From assembly GCA_963930655.1 (NCBI GenBank), contig OZ005601.1:15058001-15122000 (forward strand): a DNA stretch of 64,000 nucleotides, in the 5' to 3' direction. The translations under genes and the position numbers were made by a program. Within the stretch, counting starts at the first letter, position 1, and each line of letters opens with the position of its first letter. The notes under the pieces were generated by a model. That model was not told the origin of the DNA. It was given only the letters and a program-made list of their open reading frames with translations, and made no database searches. This stretch comes from Myrica gale (lineage: Eukaryota; Streptophyta; Magnoliopsida; Fagales; Myricaceae). Positions 1 to 12,545 of the stretch are shown here, piece by piece.

Positions 1-1040
1 ATTTTAACTGAAGACCTTTAATAGTGTCTACTCTAATACCTAAAAATATGGTATCAATCCATGATGATTTATGAAACAATAGAATAACTAAGTACACTGT
101 TATTAAAAATTAAGCTAAACTAGACTAGGTTTAACCTAATTAATGTAATATTTCTATCTCTACATAAAGCATTGCATGAAACCTATCCTATATGCTTTTA
201 ATAGCTCTTAAACACCTCAAAACAGTGCAATTCAAAATAATTACACAAAATTCACATTAAAATCTATCAAAGGGCAATATGACCTAATCTTCACAATTTC
301 TTCTAATCATCAAAATCCTCTAGCATCTAATCAACCTAATCCTTTTTCTAAAACATGAACAACCTAATGGAAAGTTCCAAATCATTATATGATATGTTAC
401 TAACCTAAAACATTAAAATGCTAATAACATGACTAACATGCAAACTAACATCCGAAACCATCAAAATAACATCAAAGATTGCAAAGCTCAATAGAACCAC
501 AACCTTTCCCAAGAATTCTTCAAAATTTCTTCTCTAGCCTCTCCTCCTTACTTCTACTTCTTCTCCAGCTCGCTCTAACTCTCTCCTCTCTCCCTCTCTT
601 TAAGAACAGCCGAATGATCTCAGTGAAGAAATCTTCACAAGAGCTCCCTATTTATACCCATCTTGACCATAGTTATAACCTAGGGTTAGAACTAACCATG
701 CTAGGGGTTAGAACTAACCATGCTAGGGGTTAGAAAGACCAAATCATCATGCCTTTCATTAGCTTAGGAGGTCTCGACAAGGCGTAAAGCATCAATGGGG
801 GAGAGAGGAGGCAACAAGTCACTAATTGACATATAGATGGTGGTTTTGTATGCACTAAATTATTGGCAATGACTACAAAGGAATTCTATGGCTTTGACCA
901 GTTTTGCAAGTCAAAGGAGATGCTTACATGGGCTCAGATATAGGCTGGGTCGAATGGGCTTAAGGTAGGTCGAAAAACAAGAGGTTTCTAAGCCTAAAGA
1001 CATCATTTCATGCAATCCAACCCCAAAAACATTATTTTAA
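1..1040. other. AT-rich intergenic sequence, no gene seen
   Basis: The left edge is AT-rich with no convincing coding frame or splice structure. The only ordered feature is a short tandem repeat near 680-735, listed separately. The last nine bases (1032-1040, ttattttaa) are the left target duplication of the neighbouring Mutator-like element. Confidence 0.6.
680..735. repeat. Tandem 22-bp repeat with internal palindrome
   Basis: About two and a half copies of a 22-bp unit resembling taggggttagaactaacc follow one another. Each unit contains the inverted repeat GGTTAG-AA-CTAACC, so every copy could fold into a small hairpin. No function can be assigned. Confidence 0.75.
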
Positions 1041-3188
1041 GGGGAAAATTCACTTTGCACTCCCGAACTTTGGGGTCATTTCTAATGTACACCACTTTTA
1101 TCGATTTTGATAGATTAGTACTCCAAAGTTTTATTTTTATGTTGATTTCCACCTTGGATGTCAAATTGTCGTTACTTCTCACGGCAAACAAACCACGTGT
1201 TGTCCACATGAGAACTTAATTTCTCATTTCCCATTTTGCCCTCCCCTCAAGTGGAGCTCCTCAACTGTTGGCCCTCTTATTCGGCTTCCCCTCACATGGA
1301 CCTCCTCAACTGCTGGCCCTCTCTCCTCCCCTAACAACATCGACTCCCTCCACGTCAAGGTTCTGCGCAAGTTTCGCAAGAAGTTCCTCTGCAACTACGA
1401 CTCCTAGTGCTCCTACCACGGAAAGAAGTCCAACTCTACGGTGCATGAGTTATTAGACATGGAAATATTCTTTTCACAGTTGTTGTTAATTTTCGTACTT
1501 CACAAACCCACAAACCCAGTTGTGGAGGAGCCTTAGTCGGACAGAGGAGAAGTCTCTGTCTTGTTGATGGAGATTCTATCCGATCCTAAATGATGAGGAT
1601 CTGAGCACTGGCTGAAGATGTCCATATGGGACTAGGAGCGACTGCAAGTTCGTTCAAAGCGCTTCGGTGGTTATAGATGATGTTTGGTCTTCAAAGTGCT
1701 TCGTTGATTACAGATGAGTTAAATGTCTTTTATAGTTTGGTGTGGTGGAATTTCGAAAACGTGGGTACAGAGCCTCCCTCAACTTGCGTCCCTGATAATG
1801 TATGTCCTGCATGGTGTCGGCAGGGAGCTGCCAGTAATCAATGGCAATGGCTGGAGCGGGCACGTTCTCGATGTTGCCGTTGTCCAGTTCGTATTCTTCT
1901 TTAAAATGTTTTTGAAGCATTGCCTTTATCGTCTTCCATTGAAAGGAAGCTCTTCCTCGAAGGATATGGTGTGGTTTTTATCCTCTTGTTTGGTAAAGTT
2001 TAGCATTATAAGAAACTATATTTTTCGTCCTGGCTTTGTAAAAAATGACCATTACAGCTTCATGCTACCACACTTAGGTTGGTTGAGGTTTTCAAAGTTT
2101 AGAGTTTGTCAGGGGCCTCTGTTGCTGGCTGGAACCCAATTGGTTTTTGGACAAGGAATAATGGAATTGCTTACTGATTTTTTTAAGTTCATTTTAATTC
2201 TGAGTCATTTAGGAGCTTGTGAGTTGAGTATTTCTGGTGCCCGCAGGAAATGAGAAAACACAAAATTCTGAGAGAAGATTTTCTTCTAGCAATGGCATCA
2301 AACAGAAAAGTTCAGCGGTTGCTTAATGAGTTCATGGATCTCTTTTCGGAATATGAGAGTTCCGAGGCGAATCAAGACCGAAAAAATGAGAGTGCTGATG
2401 CTAAACTGTATATTGCCATGGTTTCAAGCATCATTGCCCTGCTGAACTGTATATTTTGCATGTCTGCAAAGAAAAATGAAAATCAAATTAGTCACTGCCA
2501 CTGTTTCCAGCACGTCGTCGTCATTTCGATGTACAAACCCGAACTATGATGCATGGCGCGATGTCATTTCCTGGGTAAGCTAATACAAAAAGGACAAGAA
2601 GAATGAGATAACTCCGAACGGACGTAAAATATGAGGAAAATGGAATCTTGAATTCTTTCCTTCTTACTAAAAGTTGTGAAGAACTTTCGCGTCGAAAGCC
2701 TTAAGAATGTTAGCTCCTTCTACCCACTCGACTGGAGCAAGCTCCAGTTTCAGCTACTTGGGCACAAGCTCAGTTGATGCTCTTGGGCAAGAGAACACGC
2801 TTGAATAGTGGGAGAGGGAGTGGAGACCTTGACGCGGTGCTGTTGCTCCTCCTACTCTGTGAGATCTGCCAACAGACCTTGACGTGGAGGGAGGAGAGGA
2901 GGTGAGGGAGAAGAAGGTGAGAATGGTCAGGAGGGTGATAATAGGACGAAACAACGAATGAAGACATTTTTGTTAATAAAGAAGTGTCCGGAGATGACAC
3001 GAGTTTTTTTTCAGCCTCTATTTGCGCTAAGGGCAAAACGGACCATCCAAATCGTAAGTTGTCACGTGGACGGCACATGGCTAGTTTTCCGTGAGAAGTA
3101 ACGGTAATTTGAGATTTAGGGTATCGATAAAAGTGGGTGCAACTTAGAAATGACACCAAAGTTTAGGGGTGCAAAGTGAATTTTCCAC
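1041..3188. mobile_element. Non-autonomous Mutator-like element (candidate Pack-MULE)
   Basis: The ends are long inverted repeats. The left end begins ggggaaaattcactttgc at 1041, and the right end, read backwards from 3188, begins gtggaaaattcactttgc; similarity continues for well over 100 bases on each side. A perfect 9-bp direct duplication, ttattttaa, flanks it at 1032-1040 and 3189-3197, the size made by Mutator-family transposases. The 2148-bp body has no recognisable transposase. It contains GC-richer stretches (about 1255-1460, 1500-1920 and 2240-2570) that look like pieces of ordinary genes, including an exon-like start after a tgcccgcag acceptor-like site near 2248. I could not identify the source genes. 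Pack-MULE is therefore an inference; the MULE call rests on the repeat ends and the duplication. Confidence 0.85.
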
Positions 3189-3197
3189 TTATTTTAA

Positions 3198-3588
3198 ACA
3201 AAAATTCTAGTAAAAAAAATTATAAGATGCATGGCATACCTAGGGTAGGTCCTATTGATTAAGAAATCAAGCGAATAAAACATAGAAAGCAAAAATATTT
3301 TTTTAAAAAAATAAGGTTTCTAGAAGACATTTAGGGCTAAAACAAGCAAAAAGGGTAAAATAGTCTTTTCCAGCAATTAAATATAAAAATATTCAAGATA
3401 CTGAAATGAGTAAAACAAGTAATTAAATAAAAGAGCTTGAAAAATACAAGAATGAGAATATTTTTCTCATAATATTTGGATATGTAAAACTATTTTGATT
3501 TCTCTATAGATTTTTATAGAAATTCTATTAATTATAATTAATAGGGAAAATTAAGATAAGTAAAAATATTTAGAGGGTTGGGGTGTTA
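3198..3588. other. AT-rich spacer
   Basis: Very AT-rich sequence between the Mutator-like element and the copia fragment. No coding frame, repeat unit or regulatory pattern is visible. Confidence 0.5.
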
Positions 3589-3589
3589 C

Positions 3590-4590
3590 AGCTTATCGCA
3601 TATTCAATTAGAGAACTTTGGTTGTTGGGGAATCTATTTATTGTGGTGTTTGATGAATTTAACGTTTCTATAAAAAAAAAGATGACGATGATGTTGTAGG
3701 TCTTGAAAAAGAAGTTGAGAAACCAGCTACAAGTGAAGTGAAAGAAGTTTCTCATCCACGAGAGCAAGATGTACAAGATCTTGAAGAAGAAACGCCTCAA
3801 GGCAACAACGATCTACAAGAGGCTTGGAAGTTGTCAGAAATCATTCTATTGATCAAGTCATTGGTAAAGTGGAGAAAGGTGTAAGAAATCGCTCTTCTTA
3901 TAATCAAGCTAATAATTTTGTCTTACTTTCTCAAATTGAGCCAAAAAAAATATTTCTGAGGCAAAAGATGACGAAAGGTGGATTCATGCTATGGAGGATG
4001 AACTAAAATAGTTTGAGAAAAATCAGGTACGACAAAAGACCCGAAGTTCATCCAGTTATTGGTACTAAATAGTTTTTTCGAAACAAAATAGATGAATCTG
4101 GAGTTGTGGTAAGGAATAAGGTAAGGTTGGTAGCCCAAGATTATTATCAAGAAGAGGGAATCTATCTTGATGAGACCTTCGCACCTGTTGCTCGTTTAGA
4201 ATCTATTCGCATGTTGCATCCCTTTGCATGTTTTAAAGATTTCAAATTATTTCAAATTGATGTGAAATGTGCATTTGTTAATGGTTATCTTTCTGAGGAA
4301 GTGTATGTAGAAAACCTCCTGGATTTTAAGATGAAAAGTTACCACACCATGTGTTCAAGCTCACAAAAGTATTATATAGTTTAAAGCAAGCATCTCGTGC
4401 ATGGTATGAACGATTGAGTTCCTTCCTTATTAAAAATGGATTTTCATGAGGTATTGTCGATACCACTCTCTTTACTAAGGAAAGTATAATGAACTGCTGA
4501 TATATTCGCGAAACCTCTCGATGAGGATTGTTTCTGCTTCATTCGTCAAGAGATAGATATGTGTTTCCCCTCCGAATGATTACTTTTTCA
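3590..4590 (+). mobile_element. Ty1/copia retrotransposon fragment (fossil)
   Basis: A plus-strand remnant of copia pol. It holds the linker before reverse transcriptase, the start of the reverse transcriptase (an RLVAQ-type segment around 4130, then ETFAPVARLESIR and a DVKCAFVNG block near 4260), and the tail of the ribonuclease H region near 4495-4560 (an ADIFAKPL-type end). The middle of pol is absent, no LTRs are visible, and the copy is clearly broken in several places. Family assignment to Ty1/copia is firm from the reverse transcriptase signature. Confidence 0.85.
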
Positions 4591-4670
4591 TATGAATTGC
4601 TTATTGTATCATTCATGTATTGGTTGGATCATTTTTGAGGTTATAATATGTTTTTCATGCTTAATTGGAT

Positions 4671-4714
4671 TGCATCATACATTTTCTGATTGAACATCAT
4701 ACATTTTCTGATTG
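4671..4714. repeat. Short tandem duplication
   Basis: The 21-22-base unit catcatacattttctgattg is present twice back to back. It lies just upstream of the palindrome-rich leader of the next LTR-type fossil. Confidence 0.7.
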
Positions 4715-4835
4715 AAAATATGTTTTACACATTTGCATGTCATGTGTCAGCACTTAAGTGCTCAAATATCGACACTTCTGGACTTGCTTGAGTGTTTTCT
4801 CTAGAATATGTATGTGTTAACATTATTCAACCATG

Positions 4836-4965
4836 TGTCGACACATTAGTTGTTCCTGGAGAAGTTTGTTAAGCAAGTGTCGACACATGTTTTCATGTGT
4901 CGACACATAGTCCTGTGCATATGCAATGTGTCGACACATGCTTCCATATGTGTCGACCCATGTTT
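4836..4965. repeat. Cluster of TGTCGACACA palindromes (leader)
   Basis: TGTCGACACA, built on the palindrome TGTCGACA, occurs repeatedly in this 130-bp stretch, with additional near-copies such as gtgtcgaccca. A second cluster of the same word lies in the 3' LTR of the same fossil near 7499-7630. Confidence 0.8.
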
Positions 4966-7498
4966 CGACTGGACAGTTTTTTAAACGTCTTTTCACTAGC
5001 TCTCATTAATTTCTCTTACGTTTACTGAGTCAACACTTCTTATACTTAGCCTCCTAAGCCCCAAAACTTCATTTCCCTCATTTTCCCCAAACCTCCCATG
5101 CCCTAACTTCCTTCGCCGCACCCCTCCTTGCCGCCAAACTCCACATAATCCCTCTCCCATGACCTAAAACTCACCCAATCATCTCTCCTCCATCACAAAA
5201 CCATAAATCCTCTCCTTCTCCTCCACAAAAAAACCCTAGCCTTTAACCGAGATGTCTAGTGGAAGAAGAAAAAGAGTATTCTACCATGGAGAGTCTTCAA
5301 GATTGAGGCAAAGAGATGGGGATTCGTCTGCTCCTTCATAAGCTCTACCCTTTCGTACTAGGATTCACCAACAGAGGTTCCAAAGTGAATTTCGTCACAA
5401 AAAGGTAATTTTTAATCGTTGGGTACTATTGCAGTGGTTTACGGAGATTGAGTTTGATTTTCATGAGTTATTTGACGCTCAAGGTTGGTCACATTTTATT
5501 AGTTTGAGATGTGATTTTTTCCCTTTTTGGTTAAGCAAGTGTATGCTAATTTCAGTTTTGATGTATTTGAGATTGCATCGGGTTTTGTGGAAGGGAAAGA
5601 GATTGACTTGTCAGTGAATGGGTTGAATGTTGTAACCCTTTCCGCCAATTCAGGGGCGAAATTTTTTAAATCATATACATAGGCTGGTATGTTTGATGTA
5701 GAACCCATTGAGATACTTAGGGTTATTTTAAATTATCGAAGTCTAGATAGGATTGTGTAACCTGTTACCAGTGATTTAAATGTGCATAGGAGATTGCTAC
5801 ATCATATGGTTTGTAACATCATACTTCCCAGGACGAGAAAATTTGAGTATGTTATTTTCCTGAATTTATTTGTGATGTAATTTTTAATTACGAAGCGCCA
5901 AATGAATCTTGGCCACCTCTAGCTGAATCACATGAAGGCAGCATATGAGAAGAACAAGCAAGGATTGCCTTATGGGATGTTGTTCACTCAGATCTTTGAT
6001 TTGCATGATGTTGAGATAGATAGAGAAGAAAGGGAGAAGATCTGAGTGAACAACATCCTATAATGAAACATCATGAAGTGCAAGATTTGAGTGTACAAAA
6101 TGATGATGAAGAGTGGGTGAAGAAGGTTGTGGCAACTCTTTCTCAGGAAAAGTAAGAGGAAGAAGTTGAAGAGGAAGATCCAGATGAAGTGGAAGCAGTG
6201 GCTCAGGGCAAATCAGATGGTGATATTCGAGTTACAGCCTCCCTACTTACTCCGCGTACACCAGTTGCAGGACGTTCATTATCTTCGGTGTCACATGAGA
6301 CTCGGCTTGCCCTCCTGGAAGCCTCAGTTTTGGATCACAAGGATCAGATGCTTTTAGTGCATTGTGACAAGTGGGCTGGGTTTGATGAGATCAAATCCCA
6401 TCTGGAGTCTCACACTACTGATATGGAGATCATCACTTGTGAAGTTTGCTCCACTTGTCACCACTACAATAACATGATTACTACCTGCAGACATAAATTG
6501 TGGAATGGCGACAGTCCATTACGAAGATGACCGAGCTGACAATGACTCAGGATCAGATTACAAATTTTGTTTCAAGGACAACTTTAGATGTTATTCAGAC
6601 ATGTGACATCTTCATCAGCAAGGACAGGGATCTTCGACCCAGTGTTGAGAATTGAGTCAAATGGTCCAGCCGCTCATGGACAGCTTCCTTCACAAGTATC
6701 ACATTAACCCTGGTTCGTGCCCAGCGAAGTGATTTTACCCTTACCTTACCCTTTACACTCCTTCTCTTATTGATAATGCCAGAGGAGGAGAAGTATATGT
6801 ACTTTTGTCGTACCCTTTAACTCGTAGAGAAAACATTTCATTTTACTTTTATATATCATTGTAATTGTTTGACTAGATTGATATATGATTATTTATTATA
6901 GATGAGTTTGCGTATTATTCTTTTTATCCTTACTTAACTCTGAATGTAAATTGTATCTTATTTGATATATTATTATCTCCAAATTGCAAAGTTTCATTAT
7001 TGACTACAAGGTAGTACTCTTAAACTTTAAACTCCTGATTATTGAAGAATATTGAAGTGTTTGTGATATAAGATTACATGCAAAGGAGGCTCTTGCAAAA
7101 TTTTCTAAAAAATACAAAGCCCTTTGCAACAAAACATTTTGAAAAATCACCTCTTGTGCTCAGGGGGAGCTATTTGTTCTCATTGCAAAGATCTTTAAAA
7201 TGGAATTTGTCATCATCAAAAAGGGGGAGATTGTTAGCCAAGGTTGCTCCGTGAGCTATCTAACTCGATTTTGATGAAAACAAATAACAAAATAGTTTTT
7301 GAGTATTTTAGAATACGTGCTTGTCAATCCACTACTCAATAGAGAGTACTCCATTGTATTTAAATCTCTCTCAAGTTGATTATGCCCTATATTTGATTTA
7401 AACACCATGGCATACACTTAAACTATTGTATGTTTCATTGTAGGAGTTTTAGTGTTGAAAATGAAAGGATTGCATACCAAACTCTATCTGTCAAGAAG

Positions 7499-7630
7499 GT
7501 GTCGACACATGGTAGCTAGTTGTCATACTTCCATTTCGATGGTGTCGACAAATGATGAAGGAAGTGTCGACACATGCCACAGACACCAGTGACACAGTTC
7601 CAGACTTTATGATGATGTCGACAAATGTTG
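7499..7630. repeat. Cluster of TGTCGACACA palindromes (3' LTR)
   Basis: Two exact TGTCGACACA words and two TGTCGACAAA variants lie within about 130 bp of the 3' LTR of element A, upstream of a TATA-like tataaag at about 7746. The position upstream of the LTR core promoter suggests a regulatory repeat; that role is inferred. Confidence 0.7.
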
Positions 7631-7836
7631 CGAGAACCCTGTTTTTAATTCAAATGACTCAACATGGAAATCATCACGTTGTGCACATAAGGCACCTCTC
7701 TAACATTCAAAAAAGGCCCATGGGACCCCCCAAGACTGAAGACCTATAAAGACAACATTATGGAGAGAGATAAGGTATCTTTTGCATCTCCTACATCATC
7801 AATCTTGACCTAGCCTCCAAAAAAGAGAGAAAAGCG

Positions 7837-10800
7837 TGTTGGTTTTTAGTTACAATCAATGTTTTGAAGATAATAATAGACATAATTGAAATGATAAGCA
7901 AAGAGGATCCAAAATTAGCATGAGCGATCAAGCAACATCCCTTTCAATAGAAGTGACTCTTAAAGTGAAGACTCAAGTTTCTAGGGTAATTTTTATAATT
8001 CTAGACTTCATCTTTAACAATGATTTGAATCACACACTTGTATAAATATTCAAAACTTGCATAAACCGTTTTACCGCTTGTCGGAAGATTAAAAATATTT
8101 TAATGACTTCAATTTATCTCCAATTAAACGCTCAAACTTTTTGTTTACTTTTGGGAAGTTAGTTTTAAAAATTTGGTGTTTTAAGTTGGTCAAATTGTAG
8201 TTTTAAATCAAACGGATCATGTGCTTAAGTTGTAGAGGTCGATCAGTTGGTGAAATGGTCGACCGTCCAACGATCGCTTGGTATAGCGGTCGACCGGTAT
8301 AAGTTTCAAAATATATCTATTGAGGTTCTGACATTGTGACTGTTGGGTAACGGTAACTTGAAGCGGTCAACCAGTTCATGTAGTGGTTGACTGGCTCGTC
8401 TTGAAATTTTGACAGATTGACTCTCAACGGCTATAAATGACTATCTTTCTTATGGAGCCTATATAAACGGTAAAAGAGCTTGAGTGGTGGATATAGGCGG
8501 GTTTACCTAATCATCTAAAAATCTTGTGTTTGCTTCTTTTTCCCTATCTCTTTATTTTGTGCCACTAGTTTCTTGTTCTAATTTTTATTTCCATATTTGA
8601 GATGCAATATATATTCTTGTTTTTAATCCTTTATTGCAATCGTTTCTGTTTATGGGACTTGTAGCTAGCAAACACTTTATTTAGATTGAGTTTTGAAACT
8701 CAATTCACCCCCCTTTTGGGTTGCCTTAATCCTAGGAATCACAATTGGAATCAGAGGTTGGTGCTCACTTTAGCAAGATTTGACAATCTTGAATTAGAAT
8801 GACAACTTCAAGCAATAACTCTCATGTTGAGGGTCTCTCAACATCTCGGCCTCCTTCCTTCAATGAAGTGATTACACCTATTAGAAAGTAAGGATTAAAA
8901 TTTTTTTTCAATCCATTGACTATGATCTATGGAATTGTTTTTTGAATTTACCTCACTATCCTATGAAAGCCGTAGATCATAAAATTGTCCCAAAGACAGT
9001 TAATGAGTATACCGATGAGGACAAGAAGAAAATTTCAATAAATGCTAGAGCTATGAACATTCTTTATTGTGCTTTAGAGAGAAATGAATTCGATAAAATA
9101 TCTAGTTGTGATAGTGCAATGGAAATTTGATATTCTTTAGAAATTATTCATGAAGGTACAAACCAAGTGAAAATAATCTAAGATAAGCGTGCTAGTTCAG
9201 ATCTATGAATCGTTTAAGATAAAACCGGAAGTAAACATTGGTGACATGCTTACTAGATTTACTAATTTTGTGAACTGTTTAAATGCTCTTGATTGAACGT
9301 CTCTTGAAAGAGAAAATGTTCAACCTCCCTTTCATTTTGCTCAATTATAGAAGCAACTTGTGAGAAGAAAAAGAATCTAACTTATGGTTTGCTGTTTAAC
9401 AAGATCTTTAGGCACTTTAGTGTTGTACTTAGTTCTCAAGAGAAAGACACATTGACTAAATGTGAACAGTTTGACACTGTGGTCCTAACCAAGATGGGAT
9501 ATAAGAAGATTTCAATAAATAAATGGGGGCCTAAGCGTTAGGCTAGTTATGAGGATGTGCCTGAGGATGAGGATGAGGATGTGCCTGGTAATGATGATGA
9601 TGATGATGATGAGCATGAGGTTGAGGCTGAGGATGAGCCTGAGGGTGAGGAGGTTGATGCTGAGGCGATGGAGTTTGATGTAAATGCTGACATGACTGAT
9701 GATCCTCCAGTTACTACTTCTCCTACCAGAGTTCTCGACCCTACCTCTTCTTTTGACACCCAGTTCACTGCTTTTGAGGAAAGGATTACTGCTATGCATG
9801 AGGAGCAGAAGAAATTCCTTGAGGAGAGGTTTACTTCTATGCAAGAGGAGCAGAGGAAGATCTTTGAGGAGATGAGGCATTTTCTTACTAATCGTTTCCC
9901 TCCACCTCCATGATTTTTCATAGCATATGCATTTTATTTTGCTTACGCATTTCTCTTTGTTTATGTATTTCCTTTTTATGATGACAAAGAGGGAAAGAAT
10001 AGTGCCTTTTGTATCTCTGCACCGCTTTGGAACTTTTTTGTACTGCTTTAGTGATATGAAAGTAATTTATTATTATTATTATTATTATTCATATGCAATC
10101 CTTTCATATTATTTGCTAACATTTTATTCTTGAAGTATCAAAATGTCCAAAACTTCATATCAAAGTAGAAAAGCTAGGGGAGACAAAATCAACAAAAAGA
10201 AGATCAATTAATTTATTGTCGTCATCAAAAATAGAAAGATTGTTGGTTTTTAGTCACAATAAATGTTTTGATGATAACAATAGATGTAATTGAAATGATA
10301 TGAAAAGCGGATCCAAAATGAGCACAGAGAGATCAAACAACATCCCTTTCAATGGAAGTGACTCTTAAAGTGAAGACTCAAGTTTCTAGGGTAATTTTTA
10401 TAACTCTAGACTTCATTTTTAACAAGAATTTGAATAACACACTTGTATAAATCATTTTACAACTTGTTGGAAGATCAAAAATATTTTAATGGCTTCAAAT
10501 TGTCTCTAATTAAACTATCAAACCTTTGTATTTTTTTGGGATGTTAGTCTTTAAAATTGGGTGTTTTAAGTTGGTCAAAATCGTGGTTTTAAATCAAGTG
10601 GATCATTTGTTTAAGTTGTAGAGGTCAACCGGTTGGTGAAACAATCGACCGGCCTACGACCGCTATAAGTTTCAAAATAGATCCATTGAGGTACTGACAT
10701 TGTGACCATTAGGTAATGGTAACCTAAAGCAGTCGACTAGTACATGTAGCGGTTGACTGGCTCGTCGTGAATTTGTGACAAATCGATTCCCAACAGCTAG

Positions 10801-11515
10801 AAACAGTTATTTTTCTTATTAGGCCTATATAAAGTCATTCCAAAGCCTTTTAAAAGATGTTGAACGGCCAAAATCATTTTACTAAGGCTAAGAGTGATCA
10901 AAAATTTTTGAATCCTTCTTTTAACATCATTCACACATAATCATTACTTTCATATCCTTGTTATTGTGTGAAGCCAAGAGATAGAAATTTTACATTGTAA
11001 TATCTGCTCTATCAAGGGAGTTTTAGTGGGCATTTTCATTCATCCTTACACACTTCTAAGAGATAGATTCTCTTGTGTCCTTTTGCTAGGGGTTGTACAT
11101 CGAAAGAAACAGTTTGGAGAGGTTTGTTCTAAGACTCGTTCTTGAAGCTTGAAGAGGTCTTGCTCAAGTTCAAGTGTAAGGAACATTTTCATTGGTTGAA
11201 GGGAGCATAGTGGAGAAACCTCAAGGCTCGATAAAATAGCTTGAGGGGTGGATGTAGGCGGGTTTACCGAACCATCTTAAAATCTTGTGTTTGCTTCTCT
11301 TTCCTTATCTCCATACTTTGTCCTACTAGTTTCTAGTTCTAAGTTTTATTTTCATATATAAGTTGCAATATGTATTCTCGTGTCTAATATTTTATTGCAA
11401 TCATTTCTCTTCGTGGGACTTGTAGCTAGCAAACACTTTATTTAGATTGCGTTTCGAAAAAGTTTTGAAACCCAATTCACTCCCCTCTTGGGTTGTCTTA
11501 ATCTTAAGAAACACA
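7837..11515 (+). mobile_element. Ty1/copia-type LTR retrotransposon fossil (element B), nested in element A
   Basis: Two related LTRs bracket this element. The 5' LTR runs from 7837 to about 8743 and the 3' LTR from 10241 to about 11515; both start TGTTGGTTTTTAG and end near ACACA. They differ at many positions and in length (about 0.9 versus 1.3 kb), so the insertion is old. A primer-site-like ttggaatcagagg follows the 5' LTR at about 8745, and a purine-rich tract lies just before 10241. The interior keeps part of a copia gag (UBN2-type, about 8800-9340) and an acidic, glutamate-rich, coiled-coil-like segment (9557-9913). Most of pol is missing, so it is broken and non-autonomous. It sits inside the 3' LTR of element A. 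A clean target duplication was not found. Confidence 0.75.
10066..10089. repeat. (ATT)n microsatellite
   Basis: A run of about eight tat/att trinucleotides lies in the interior of element B, upstream of its 3' LTR. Confidence 0.85.
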
Positions 11516-12058
11516 AATTGCAAAAGAACAATAGCTACATGTTTCCCAAGAGATATGCTACTTTCTTGCTGTCATCACCATCATATCTTGTCTTCTAGCC
11601 ATTTATTGAGCATTATTTTGCTGATCTAACTTTTAGAGCTATTGTTTATCATTCCTATCTTTAAACCTTTGAAAAACCTTTAAGTGTGGGATACACTTGG
11701 GCCTACCTGTGAGGATAGAAGAAATCTCATAGGCTTTGAGATTTGTGGTTCGAGTTAAATAGTGAGCTCTGGAAAACTTTTATAAGGGCTACTTAACACA
11801 CGGAAGCTAAGTTGTGGACACTATTGGATTATAGTGGAGAAGCTCAAGGAAGACAATAGCCTTATGAGTGGTCGTAGGCAAGCTTGGCCGAACTAGCTAA
11901 AAATCGTGGTGTTATCGCTCTTACTTCATTGCTATCATTTATTTTTCTTCATTTTATATAACATTAAGTATTTATACAGATTTGAGCTTTTTCGGAAAAA
12001 AGTCTAATATTTTTTTAAACCCAATTTCCCCCTTCTTGGGTTGTTAGTTAGACTCACA

Positions 12059-12545
12059 GAAGGCCATAATTTTAAATTTTATTTTTTAATTTTTTTGAAT
12101 TTTGCAAAGTTTTATTCTAGAATTTAATGTTTTATTTTTTCTGTTTTTTAAAGTTTAAATTTTTCAATGTTTTTGTTTTTCAATTTAATTTTTTTAAAAG
12201 TTGTATTCATGTTTTCTTTTGTTAATTTAATTTTTTTTCATTTGTTTTAATCAATTTAAATATCCCTAGAAAATAATTAAATTGAAAAGATAATGAGGTA
12301 CACTAAATATCCCTAGAAAATAATTAATTAATCAATTTTTGCATTTTAGAACCCATGAATTTGAAAATATCATATGTGCCCCGCAATTTCTCCTACAGCT
12401 TACAGACTACCCAGTCAACATTTGAGTACAAGAACCATCTTCTCGGATTACCTTCTTTTATATATATATATATATCGGGGTTAAATGCTTTACTTATGGT
12501 AAGTAATTGAGGATTGACAGATTCAAAATTTGTCTAAGTAGGCGG
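12059..12545. other. T-rich spacer with (TA)n run
   Basis: T-rich sequence between the end of element A's LTR and the caulimovirid fossil. It includes a (TA)n run at 12458-12475. From memory, endogenous caulimovirids have been reported next to TA-dinucleotide runs, which would fit the neighbour, but the junction itself could not be placed. Confidence 0.55.

Larger units (their letters stand above)
4740..12058 (+). mobile_element. Non-autonomous LTR retrotransposon fossil (element A), split by element B
   Basis: A plus-strand LTR-type fossil without recognisable protease, integrase or reverse transcriptase. Its 5' LTR could not be found. A C-rich leader (4800-5250) precedes a gag-like reading region (about 5252-6540) that resembles the domain annotated as 'putative plant transposon protein' in plant genomes: a block around 5440-5640 and a second block with a GLPYGML-type motif near 5965, followed by a charged, probably coiled-coil tail. 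A polypurine tract (aaaaagggggaga, ending 7231) precedes a 3' LTR that starts TGTTAG at 7232. That LTR runs to 7836, is interrupted by element B, and resumes from about 11516 to 12058, ending ...CACA. The coding part carries several breaks. The family is probably copia-related by end sequences, which is an inference. Confidence 0.6.

Noticed and set aside
2250-2549. 99-residue frame in the small MULE as a real gene
   Set aside because: It has an exon-like start but no continuation or recognised family; kept only as possible captured sequence.
9557-9913. Acidic Asp/Glu-rich 118-residue frame
   Set aside because: It lies between the LTRs of element B next to gag remains, and part of it comes from a GAT-repeat; treated as element sequence rather than a host gene.
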